Assembly (NCBI GenBank): GCA_009773515.1
Contig: WSXX01000006.1
Location: 116,416-180,415, forward strand
Direction of reading: 5' to 3'
Source of the DNA: Bacteroidota bacterium
Lineage (GTDB): Bacteria > Bacteroidota > Bacteroidia > Bacteroidales > Lentimicrobiaceae
Length of the DNA stretch: 64,000 nucleotides
Position numbers and translations under genes: made by a program. Under the pieces are notes generated by a model that searched no databases, was not told the origin of the DNA, and was given only the letters and a program-made list of their open reading frames with translations. Of this stretch, positions 53,810 to 61,711 are shown in pieces. Position 1 is the stretch's first letter; the number at the start of each line of letters is the position of its first letter.

Positions 53810-55402
53810 ATGAACAAACGAATTCTCTTCTTTCTTTCATTTGCGCTGCTATCGGCATTGATCGGTTGCGACCGCAATAAAAAAGAAGAAGATAAACCTG
53901 AACCATTTGTACGTTTACTCAAGGATTTAACTGTGCAGAGCAGTCTGCTCAACCGTGCCATCAATTATGCCGTATTACTTCCTCCTGAATACGAAAATTC
54001 TACCGATTCATTTCCTGTAGTTTATTTGCTTCATGGTTTTGGCGATAATGAAAAAGCATGGTATCAGGGTGGAAATATTCAGTTTTATGCTGACAAGTAC
54101 GCACTGGAAACCGGACCGGTCATTTATGTTATGCCACAAGGCTTCAATACTTACTGGGTAAACAAATACAACGGGAATTATCCATACATGGATATGCTTG
54201 TCAACGAATTGTTGCCCGAAGTAGATGCAAAATTCCGGACACGAAAAGATCCGGCTCAGCGGGCGGTTATGGGTTACTCAATGGGAGGATACGGAGCTCT
54301 TATCCTGCCTGCGAAAAATCCGGAAGTATTTAAAACTGCAGTGGCTTTGAGCATGTCATTCCGTACCGATCAGCAATATATCAACGAACCTCAGGGTGTT
54401 TTCGACAGCCAGTGGGGTCCAATTTTCGGAGGAATAGGCGCAGCAGGAAATGCTCGTCTGACATCGTATTTCGAAAACTACAGTCCCTTCCACTTTTTCG
54501 AAAACCCGGATGATCCCGCCCTTAGCGGTCAGAATTATTTTATCGATTGCGGCGATGATGAAGAAAGCCTTTCCGAAACCAACAATTCATTACATATTGT
54601 ATTGCGTAATCTTGGCATTAATCATGAATACCGGGTTAGAAACGGAGCGCATTCCTGGGATTACTGGCACAAATCACTCCCCGAAGCATTTCGGTTTATG
54701 GGTTATGCTTTCAGGAATATCAACTTCCCTGATGATCCGGAGGAGTTAGGGCCAAGTCCCATAGTCCCTGACACACAAATAACTGAATGGCAGCTTCCGG
54801 AAACGGATTTCAGTTACAATGTGGTCGTTCCTGAAAGCTATTCTTCCGAAACAAGAAATTACCCTGTAGTTTACGTGCTGCATTCCCGGGAAACCGGTTC
54901 AGAAACCATTGAATCAGAACAACTCCTTGCATTACTCAACAACAATATTAAAATCCTCAGACTTCCGAAACTGCTGATCGTTGAAATTCCACTTCAGGAA
55001 AATGAGATTACAGGAGATGTTTGGAAAAATATCATCACCGAAGTAAAACAGAATTACAGAACTTACCCCGATGGCAAGTATGCTGTTGTTGCTGGAAACC
55101 TTGAAGCTGGGAAAAAGGCCTGGGAACTAATGCCTGAAATGACTGATCAGATTAATGCTTGTCTTTTATTTGATGCCACGTTGCCTGAAAATGCAATAGC
55201 GTCAGGAACCGGAATCTCCTTTTACCTTGACATTACTGACAAAAGCGAAAATTACAAGGGATATCATTCCTTGTATATGAACATCAGGCAAAATGAAATA
55301 CCTTATGAATACAGAGTAAGACAAGGTGTTCCAACGCACGACAACTTTCTGTCAGGATTGAGTGAAGCATCGGTATTTATTAAAGATAACCTCAAAAAGT
55401 AA
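53810..55402 (+). CDS. Exported esterase lipoprotein with a second, inactive-looking hydrolase domain
   Basis: 530 residues. Lipobox ALIGC (Cys20), then an acidic linker. The first domain (about 40-300) is an alpha/beta hydrolase of the putative-esterase (esterase D) group: VVYLLHGFGDNEKAW, nucleophile elbow GYSMGGYGA (Ser157), Asp near DCGDDEESL, and His281 in NGAHSWDYW. A second copy of the fold follows (about 310-530), but its elbow reads AVVAGNLEAGKKA, so it has no Ser nucleophile. The gene belongs to the hydrolase run (78 bases after the third hydrolase). Possible action: removing acyl groups before the glycohydrolases; that is inference. Confidence 0.88.
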   Translation: MNKRILFFLSFALLSALIGCDRNKKEEDKPEPFVRLLKDLTVQSSLLNRAINYAVLLPPEYENSTDSFPVVYLLHGFGDNEKAWYQGGNIQFYADKYALETGPVIYVMPQGFNTYWVNKYNGNYPYMDMLVNELLPEVDAKFRTRKDPAQRAVMGYSMGGYGALILPAKNPEVFKTAVALSMSFRTDQQYINEPQGVFDSQWGPIFGGIGAAGNARLTSYFENYSPFHFFENPDDPALSGQNYFIDCGDDEESLSETNNSLHIVLRNLGINHEYRVRNGAHSWDYWHKSLPEAFRFMGYAFRNINFPDDPEELGPSPIVPDTQITEWQLPETDFSYNVVVPESYSSETRNYPVVYVLHSRETGSETIESEQLLALLNNNIKILRLPKLLIVEIPLQENEITGDVWKNIITEVKQNYRTYPDGKYAVVAGNLEAGKKAWELMPEMTDQINACLLFDATLPENAIASGTGISFYLDITDKSENYKGYHSLYMNIRQNEIPYEYRVRQGVPTHDNFLSGLSEASVFIKDNLKK

Positions 55403-55405
55403 GAG

Positions 55406-56968
55406 ATGAAAAGAACGGCTTTCTTCATTCTTGGTTTACTTGCTATCTGCGGAATCGCAGCCAGTGCGCAAAACCTCAGGGTGAGGGAAAGTCTTTCCAT
55501 GCAGAGCCGGGTTCTAAATCAGGAGGTTCGCTTCTCGGTTTACCTGCCCGTAAACTATTTTGAAAGCGACGTTGATTATCCCGTTATTTACCTACTCCAT
55601 GGACTTGGAGATGATGAAACCTCTTGGCTTGAATACGGGCGAATCGGTCAATATGCTGATTTATCGGTGAACAGCGGCGAATCCGTTCCCATGATTTTTG
55701 TAATGCCACAAGGATTCAGGACTTATTATGTGAATGACTATAAAGGGTCATTTCTTTATCAGGACATGTTTGTAAAAGAGCTGGTTCCTTATATTGACAG
55801 CCTTTTCAGGACCATTCCCGAAAAACAGAGCCGTGCAACCCTGGGTTACTCCATGGGTGGATTTGGCGCCATAATGCTGCATCTGAAGCACCCTGATGTA
55901 TTTGGAACATCCATCCCTCTGAGCATGTCGGTTAGAACTGATGAGCAATACATGACCGAAGAAGCTTCTGGCTGGGATGAGCAATGGGGCAGAATTTTCG
56001 GAGCACCCGGTTTAACCGGCGCTGATCGGATTACAGAATATTACAAAAATAACAGCCCTTACCATGTGCTGCCAAGCTTGAGTAAAAACGAACTTAAAAA
56101 ACTCAACATTTATATGGTCAACGGTGATGAGGAGCAAACCCTTTGCCGCAGCAACGAAGAACTTCACATTCTGATGCACCGCCTCGGAATTCCTCACGAA
56201 TACAGGGTTATTGATGGTGGCCATAGTTTTAAGGTATGGTGGGCGGCATTGCCCAATTCGTTGCGGTTTATCAGCGATGCTTTCGAAGGTAAGAACTATC
56301 GTGGCGATCTGAAGAATGATGTTCAATCAGCCGGAGTTAACGATGCTCAAATGCTCAGGGCAAATATTAACGGTGACAACATTTATGCTTTCACCCCGGA
56401 AGATTATCTGGTTTCGGACCGGAAGTATCCTGCCATTTATTTCACTGGTAATTTTGATTCAATTCAAAAGGCAACGATAAGTGCAATGGTTAACAGCGAA
56501 ATTAAAGCCAACCGGATTTGTGCAATGCTTCTTATCTTTTTGCCCGAAATGTCTTCAGAAAAGATTCAGACAATTATTCCTTTGCTTGAAGATGAGTTCA
56601 GAATTCGCAAAGGATATCGTTTCAGATCAATTGCGGGAAGCGAAAAAAGTGCGTTACAGGCTCTTGAATTGTTGGTCAGCGATTTACAATTCAGCTCCTG
56701 CTACCTTTCAGATGCAAAAATATCAGTGGAGGAAGTGCCTGTATTTATGGCAGAAGAACATCGCGAAAAGCTGAAACGGACTACAATTTTTATCGATGCT
56801 GCCGATAAAAGTGATTTTTCAGAATCCAGTGGCACAATGCACATGATCATGCGCGATATGGAGATCACGCATGAATACAGGCTTAGAGAAGGAAATGGAG
56901 GATTTGAATGGATGATGGAAGGATTAAAAGAAGCGCTTGGCGTAATTTCAACAAGATTTCACAGGTAA
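55406..56968 (+). CDS. Exported esterase, paralogue of the previous, also tandem-domain
   Basis: 520 residues, 3 bases after the previous gene. Signal peptide of type I (MKRTAFFILGLLAICGIAAS, then AQ). First domain: VIYLLHGLGDDETSW, nucleophile GYSMGGFGA (Ser149), an acidic GDEEQTL and His in DGGHSFKVWW. The second half repeats the fold but has SIAGSEKSALQALELL in place of the elbow, so it is also likely non-catalytic. The two esterases share the same layout throughout and are paralogues; one is a lipoprotein and the other appears to be soluble in the periplasm. Confidence 0.88.
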   Translation: MKRTAFFILGLLAICGIAASAQNLRVRESLSMQSRVLNQEVRFSVYLPVNYFESDVDYPVIYLLHGLGDDETSWLEYGRIGQYADLSVNSGESVPMIFVMPQGFRTYYVNDYKGSFLYQDMFVKELVPYIDSLFRTIPEKQSRATLGYSMGGFGAIMLHLKHPDVFGTSIPLSMSVRTDEQYMTEEASGWDEQWGRIFGAPGLTGADRITEYYKNNSPYHVLPSLSKNELKKLNIYMVNGDEEQTLCRSNEELHILMHRLGIPHEYRVIDGGHSFKVWWAALPNSLRFISDAFEGKNYRGDLKNDVQSAGVNDAQMLRANINGDNIYAFTPEDYLVSDRKYPAIYFTGNFDSIQKATISAMVNSEIKANRICAMLLIFLPEMSSEKIQTIIPLLEDEFRIRKGYRFRSIAGSEKSALQALELLVSDLQFSSCYLSDAKISVEEVPVFMAEEHREKLKRTTIFIDAADKSDFSESSGTMHMIMRDMEITHEYRLREGNGGFEWMMEGLKEALGVISTRFHR

Positions 56969-56999
56969 ACAGATTATTCACAAACCAAAACAAGTAAGT

Positions 57000-58007
57000 A
57001 TGTTCATCGTAAGTAGTTACACGCTCGCAGTCGGACTCTGCTTTATTACCATGCTTTGCTGGGGCTCATGGGGCAACACTCAGAAGCTGGCAGCCAAAAC
57101 ATGGCGTTACGAATTGTTTTACTGGGATTATGTCATCGGCATTGTACTTTTCTCGCTGGTGATGGCCCTTACACTTGGAAGTATCGGCGACAAGGGACGT
57201 AGCTTTATACCAGATCTAATGCAGATTAGTGCAGGAAACTTTGGAAGTGCATTCCTGGGAGGAATCATTTTTAATGCTTCAAATATTCTGCTCTCAGCCG
57301 CAATCTCGCTTGCAGGTATGGCTGTTGCCTTCCCTGTTGGAGTTGGACTTGCTCTTGTGCTTGGAGTGTTTATTAATTATTTCGGTGCTCCTGCCGGAGA
57401 CCCTGTTACCCTGTTCATCGGGGTTGGTCTTATTGTTTTTGCACTTATCTTTAATGGAATTGCTTATGGTAAAATGACCCGTGGCAAGGACAAATCAATT
57501 GCAAAGAAAGGTTTGTACATTGCACTCAGCGCTGGTTTTCTGATGTCATTTTTCTATCGTTTTGTAGCTGCTGCAGTCGATCTGAATAATTTCGAATCAC
57601 CAACTCCAGGCATGGCTACACCTTACACGGCTGTATTTATCTTCTCACTGGGTATGCTTTTCAGCAATTTCTTTTTCAACACTTACCTTATGAGGAAACC
57701 TTTCGTAGGTGCACCGGTAACGTACAAAGCGTATTTCAGCGGCGGGTTTTCAACTCATGCGGTAGGAATACTTGGAGGAATCATCTGGGGGTTGGGAACT
57801 TCGCTCAGTTACATCGCAACCGGCGAAGCAGGAGCTGCTATTTCTTATGCACTTGGCCAGGGCGCAACAATGGTTGCTGCATTCTGGGGTGTGTTTATCT
57901 GGAAAGAATTTAAAGGAGCTTCAAAAACAGTGAATCTACTGCTTTTCCTTATGTTTTTACTTTTCACCTCCGGCCTCGCGCTTATCATTGTTGCCGGAAA
58001 TCAATAA
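57000..58007 (+). CDS. GRP-family sugar permease, candidate ribose transporter
   Basis: 335 residues with ten hydrophobic segments, no signal peptide; the repeated Trp/Gly pattern CWGSWGNTQKLAAK..., FYWDYVIGIVLF, GFLMSFFYRFVAAA, GGIIWGLGTSLSYIATGEAG is that of the glucose/ribose porter (GRP) and RhaT-like part of the DMT superfamily. GRP proteins in Firmicutes (RbsU) take up ribose. Lying in an operon with ribokinase, it is the obvious inner-membrane ribose uptake step. Substrate remains an inference. It begins 31 bases after the second esterase. Confidence 0.85.
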   Translation: MFIVSSYTLAVGLCFITMLCWGSWGNTQKLAAKTWRYELFYWDYVIGIVLFSLVMALTLGSIGDKGRSFIPDLMQISAGNFGSAFLGGIIFNASNILLSAAISLAGMAVAFPVGVGLALVLGVFINYFGAPAGDPVTLFIGVGLIVFALIFNGIAYGKMTRGKDKSIAKKGLYIALSAGFLMSFFYRFVAAAVDLNNFESPTPGMATPYTAVFIFSLGMLFSNFFFNTYLMRKPFVGAPVTYKAYFSGGFSTHAVGILGGIIWGLGTSLSYIATGEAGAAISYALGQGATMVAAFWGVFIWKEFKGASKTVNLLLFLMFLLFTSGLALIIVAGNQ

Positions 58008-58060
58008 AATTAATTCCAATCACCAGTTCAAATAATTAACTAACCAAAAATCAAAAACCA

Positions 58061-58825
58061 ATGAAAAAGTACTTTTTGTATTTAACTATGGCTGCTTTTG
58101 CAGCAATGACCCTCACTTCATGTGATAAAAAGGACAAAGATGATGAACCAATCGTGATTCCTCCTGCAAAAATCAAAACCATAGGCGTAAATTATGGTGA
58201 TGGTGTTGAAGGATACGAATTTGTTTACGATGCAAACGACCGTGTTTCGAAAATCTACAATTCATGGGAAGGTGTTGCAGTTGATACCATTACCTATGAT
58301 TATTCTGTAGCCGGACAACTTACCATTACCAAAGAAGATTGGCCAACCGTTTATGAATTGAACTCAGTAGGATTGGTTACCAAAGAAATCTGGGACGAAA
58401 CAAGCTGGGCATCCTATGAATACGATACTGATGGTTACCTGCTGAATGTAAAAGAGTATTGGGATGCTACCAACCACAACAAATTTGATGTGGAAATAAC
58501 AAGTGGAAATGTAATGAAGCACACCCGTTATGGTGATGATGGCGCTGTTAATCGCTATAAAACATTTACTTTCACTACAGGCGATAACAAAGCCAATATT
58601 CAGCAAACCAATGCTGTTGATTCAAACTGGAAAACGGTTGGTGGTATTTTTGGAAAACCAAGCAACAAACTGGTTGACTACCTTGAATACTGGAATCCTG
58701 GTGATGAAGCTAATAAATCACGCACAACCATCACTTATACTTTTGATACTGATAACAGAATTGCTACCATGACCAGAACCGGTGACGGTTGGTCAGAAGT
58801 TTATTCATTCACATATTACGAATAG
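58061..58825 (+). CDS. Lipoprotein of YD/beta-repeat type, unknown function
   Basis: 254 residues. Lipobox LTSC with Cys21, then DKKDKDDEP, an acidic run fitting surface export. The mature part is made of short beta repeats of the kind YEFVYDANDRVSKI, YEYDTDGYLLNVKE and ITYTFDTDNRIATMTR, that is, YD/RHS-like or DUF4595-like strands. The sequence looks like a small extracellular propeller or solenoid. I do not know its role; its position after the permease makes it the last gene of the ribose operon or an independent unit. It is followed by two hairpins. Confidence 0.75.
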   Translation: MKKYFLYLTMAAFAAMTLTSCDKKDKDDEPIVIPPAKIKTIGVNYGDGVEGYEFVYDANDRVSKIYNSWEGVAVDTITYDYSVAGQLTITKEDWPTVYELNSVGLVTKEIWDETSWASYEYDTDGYLLNVKEYWDATNHNKFDVEITSGNVMKHTRYGDDGAVNRYKTFTFTTGDNKANIQQTNAVDSNWKTVGGIFGKPSNKLVDYLEYWNPGDEANKSRTTITYTFDTDNRIATMTRTGDGWSEVYSFTYYE

Positions 58826-58836
58826 AGGATTTGCAT

Positions 58837-58939
58837 ACCAATCCGTTTTATAATTAGGGATAATTATTCACTTTAACCGATTGGTGTGTTTTCGGGGAGG
58901 GAAAAGAGGTATTTCGCAAGGTCACGCGGGTACCTCTTT
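58837..58939 (+). promoter_or_regulatory. Two hairpins in the leader before the citrate transporter gene
   Basis: ACCAATC (58837-58843) pairs with GATTGGT (58879-58885); then AAAGAGGTA (58903-58911) pairs perfectly with TACCTCTTT (58931-58939). The second is followed by a weak T/C tract. Could be the end of the ribose operon or an attenuator for the citrate genes. No known riboswitch is recognised. Confidence 0.45.
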
Positions 58940-58985
58940 CTTATACTCTTCAGGTTTACAGTCTTTTACTTCAAAATTATACCTG

Positions 58986-60476
58986 ATGCGAAACATTAAA
59001 ATCATAGGAATGATTGCTGGTGTAGCAGTCTTGATTGCTGGTCTTTTGCTTCCTGTTCCTGAAGGTCTGTCAGAAAGCGCCAGAAATGCAGGCCTTGTAG
59101 CCATTCTTATGGCAATATGGTGGATTACCGAAGCAATCCCGGTTTATGCCACTGCTTTCCTGCCCATGGCTCTTTTCCCTCTGCTCGAAATCCTGCCTGC
59201 CGGAGAAACAGCCATAAACTATGGTCATGACTTTGTTTTGATGATGATATCAGGTTTCTTTCTGGCCAAAGCTATCGAAGCACAAAACCTGCATAAAAGA
59301 ATTGCATTGGTGCTTATAAAAACGCTGGGCACCAGCCGCCCGATTATTTTGCTCAGCATGATGCTCGCAACTGCATTTCTTTCAATGTGGATTGCAAATG
59401 TAACTGCCGCTTTGCTGATGTTGCCTATCGGGATGGCCCTTATCACAAAAGAAGAAGCTTCTTCCGGCGAAAGAAGTCATTTTGGCACAGCGCTCATGCT
59501 CGGCATAGCTTACGCAGCCAGTGTCGGCGGAACAGCCACACTAATCGGCTCGCCAACAAATATGATATTTTCAGGAGTTCTGGCAAAAATGTTTCCTGAG
59601 GCTCCATCAATCAGCTTTTTTGCCTGGTTTAAGATTGGCTTTCCTCTGGTGGTAATATTTTTACCAATAGTTTGGTTTTACCTTGTTAAACTGTTCAAGG
59701 TCAGCGGAAGTATCCCCGGAAGCAAAGAGATAATGGACCTTGAGTTAAAATCGCTGGGATCTATGAGCACAGGTGAAATCAGAGTTCTGACAATCTTTAT
59801 TTTCACCTCACTCGGATGGATTTTCAGAGAAAATATTGTAATTGATAATTTTACTATTCCCGGTTGGAGCAATATGCTCGGACTTCAGGAGTACGTGCAC
59901 GACAGCACTGTCGGAATGTTTGCTGCCATGTTGTTGTTTATGGTTTCTGCAGGTAATGATAAACGAATACTCGAATGGAAATCCGCTGTTCAGATTCCCT
60001 GGGGAGTTGGGGTGATTGTTGGAGGAGGATATGCCATGGCCTCAAGTTTCAAGGTTACAGGACTTGCCGACTGGATTGGCCTTCAACTTGCATTTATCAG
60101 TGGATATCCAACTTTTCTGGTATTGCTTTTTGTGGTTGGCGCTATTCTGATATTTACTGAAATGAACTCAAATACAGCTACTGCCAACATCTTTTTACCC
60201 GTACTTGCCAGCCTGGCTGTTGCAGGAAATATTAATCCGCTGCTGCTGATGATTCCGGCAACATTTGCCTGCTCTTTTGTTTTCATTATGCCAGCCGGAA
60301 CGGGTCCAAATACCGTTGTCTTCGGCAGCAACAGAATTACCATACAGGAAATGGCCCGCGCTGGTGCCGGACTTAAAATTATCAGCCTTGTCATTCTGCC
60401 TTTTGTGTTATATTTATTGATTGAACTGATCATGGGAATTGACAGGTCCATTCCCGAATGGGCCCTCATGAACTGA
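58986..60476 (+). CDS. DASS/SLC13-family anion transporter, probably citrate/dicarboxylate
   Basis: 496 residues from the ATG at 58986 (MRNIKIIGMIAGVAVLIAGL); an upstream frame extension would include the hairpins. About 11-12 membrane segments. Characteristic motifs: IWWITEAIPVYATAFLPM, GTATLIGSPTNMIFSGV (the SNT-like motif 1) and NSNTATANIFLPVLASLA, then PAGTGPNTVVFGSNRIT. This family carries di- and tricarboxylates with Na+ or by exchange. It comes directly before the citrate lyase genes (35 bases), so citrate or succinate is the probable cargo. The substrate cannot be told from the sequence alone. Confidence 0.9.
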   Translation: MRNIKIIGMIAGVAVLIAGLLLPVPEGLSESARNAGLVAILMAIWWITEAIPVYATAFLPMALFPLLEILPAGETAINYGHDFVLMMISGFFLAKAIEAQNLHKRIALVLIKTLGTSRPIILLSMMLATAFLSMWIANVTAALLMLPIGMALITKEEASSGERSHFGTALMLGIAYAASVGGTATLIGSPTNMIFSGVLAKMFPEAPSISFFAWFKIGFPLVVIFLPIVWFYLVKLFKVSGSIPGSKEIMDLELKSLGSMSTGEIRVLTIFIFTSLGWIFRENIVIDNFTIPGWSNMLGLQEYVHDSTVGMFAAMLLFMVSAGNDKRILEWKSAVQIPWGVGVIVGGGYAMASSFKVTGLADWIGLQLAFISGYPTFLVLLFVVGAILIFTEMNSNTATANIFLPVLASLAVAGNINPLLLMIPATFACSFVFIMPAGTGPNTVVFGSNRITIQEMARAGAGLKIISLVILPFVLYLLIELIMGIDRSIPEWALMN

Positions 60477-60511
60477 AAAAATGATTTCTAAATACCTGTA
60501 ATTTTTCAATT

Positions 60512-61699
60512 ATGGAAAATACTGCAACTGCCGGCAATAAAGGAACCGGCATCAGATCTGACTGTTTTGTTACCCTTTCAATCTCTGACTCAGGAGGCAT
60601 TCACATTGAGTTGAAAAGCAAGGTTGAAACAATGTATGGCAATCAGATAAAATCACTTGCACTTGATGTGTTGAGTCATTTCGACATAATCAATGCAAAT
60701 TTGAGCATTGAAGATTCCGGTGCTCTTCCTTTCGTTATTGCTGCCCGTATCGAAGCAGCAATTAAGTGCCTGATTGATACGGAGAAAGAATATCTTTTAC
60801 CTGCCTTACCTATAAATCAGATAATCACTGAAAAAGACAGACTCCGCGTTTGCCGCTTATATGTGCCGGGCAACTCCCCTGCCCTGATGATCAATGCCGG
60901 AATTTACAAACCAGATGGAATCATTCTCGACCTTGAAGATTCGGTTGCACCATCGAAAAAGCAGGAAGCACGGCTGCTGGTAAGAAATGCCCTCAGAAAT
61001 ATTGATTTTTACGGTGCCGAAAAGATGGTCAGAATCAATCAATTGCCGCAAGGCCTTGATGATTTGAAATTTATCGTACCATGGAATGTGAATGTGATTT
61101 TGATTCCAAAATGCGAATCTGCCGAAGAAGTATTTCAGGTAAACAGAGTTTTATCAGATCTTCAGGAAAAATCAGGCAGCAAAACAAGAATCTGGCTGAT
61201 GCCAATTATCGAAAGTGCATTGGGCATAATCCGTGCTTACGAAATTGCTTCAGCCGCAGAAAATATTGTGGCAATGGCCATTGGTCTTGAAGACTATACG
61301 GCCGACATTGGAGCTCAGCGCACCATGCAGGGCAGCGAATCACTCTTCGCACGTTCACAGTTGGTAAATGCTTGCCGCGCAGCCGGAATCCAGCCCAACG
61401 ACTCGGTTTTTGCCGATTTCTCTGATAAAGAAGGACTGTTCCTTTCTGCACGTAAATCGAAAGAAATGGGTTTTGATGGAATGGGTTGCATTCATCCCGG
61501 ACAAATAAAAACCATTCGTGAAGGATTTTCTCCTGATAAAGAAGAAATTGATAAAGCCCTGAAAATTGTAGATGCTTTTGATAAAGCCCAGGCTGAAGGA
61601 CTTGGCGTAACATCTCTGGGCTCAAAAATGATTGATCCTCCGGTGGTTAAACGTGCACAAAAACTATTGGTCTTTGCAAAGCAAATGGGCAAAATTTAA
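60512..61699 (+). CDS. citE: Citrate lyase acyl-carrier and beta subunit fused (CitD-CitE)
   Basis: 395 residues in two parts. Residues ~1-90 are CitD-like: GTGIRSDCFVTLSIS places Ser16 where CitD carries its phosphoribosyl-dephospho-CoA, and HIELKSKVETMYGNQIK and LSIEDSGALPFVIAARIEAA complete the domain. Residues ~105-395 are CitE: RVCRLYVPGNSPALM, DGIILDLEDSVAPSKK, PIIESALGIIRAYEIASAAE, IGLEDYTADIGAQRTMQGSE and GCIHPGQIKTI, with the acidic metal ligands in place. CitE cleaves the citryl-thioester to oxaloacetate plus the acetyl-carrier. In most organisms citD and citE are separate genes, so the fusion is unusual. CitF follows after 12 bases. Confidence 0.9.
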   Translation: MENTATAGNKGTGIRSDCFVTLSISDSGGIHIELKSKVETMYGNQIKSLALDVLSHFDIINANLSIEDSGALPFVIAARIEAAIKCLIDTEKEYLLPALPINQIITEKDRLRVCRLYVPGNSPALMINAGIYKPDGIILDLEDSVAPSKKQEARLLVRNALRNIDFYGAEKMVRINQLPQGLDDLKFIVPWNVNVILIPKCESAEEVFQVNRVLSDLQEKSGSKTRIWLMPIIESALGIIRAYEIASAAENIVAMAIGLEDYTADIGAQRTMQGSESLFARSQLVNACRAAGIQPNDSVFADFSDKEGLFLSARKSKEMGFDGMGCIHPGQIKTIREGFSPDKEEIDKALKIVDAFDKAQAEGLGVTSLGSKMIDPPVVKRAQKLLVFAKQMGKI

Positions 61700-61711
61700 A
61701 AACAGCTGAAA

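Noticed and set aside
58837..58939. Riboswitch before the citrate transporter
   Set aside because: Only two simple hairpins are seen; no known aptamer core can be recognised.
61206..61625. 139-residue minus-strand open frame
   Set aside because: Antisense to the CitE part of the fused protein, which is clearly coding.
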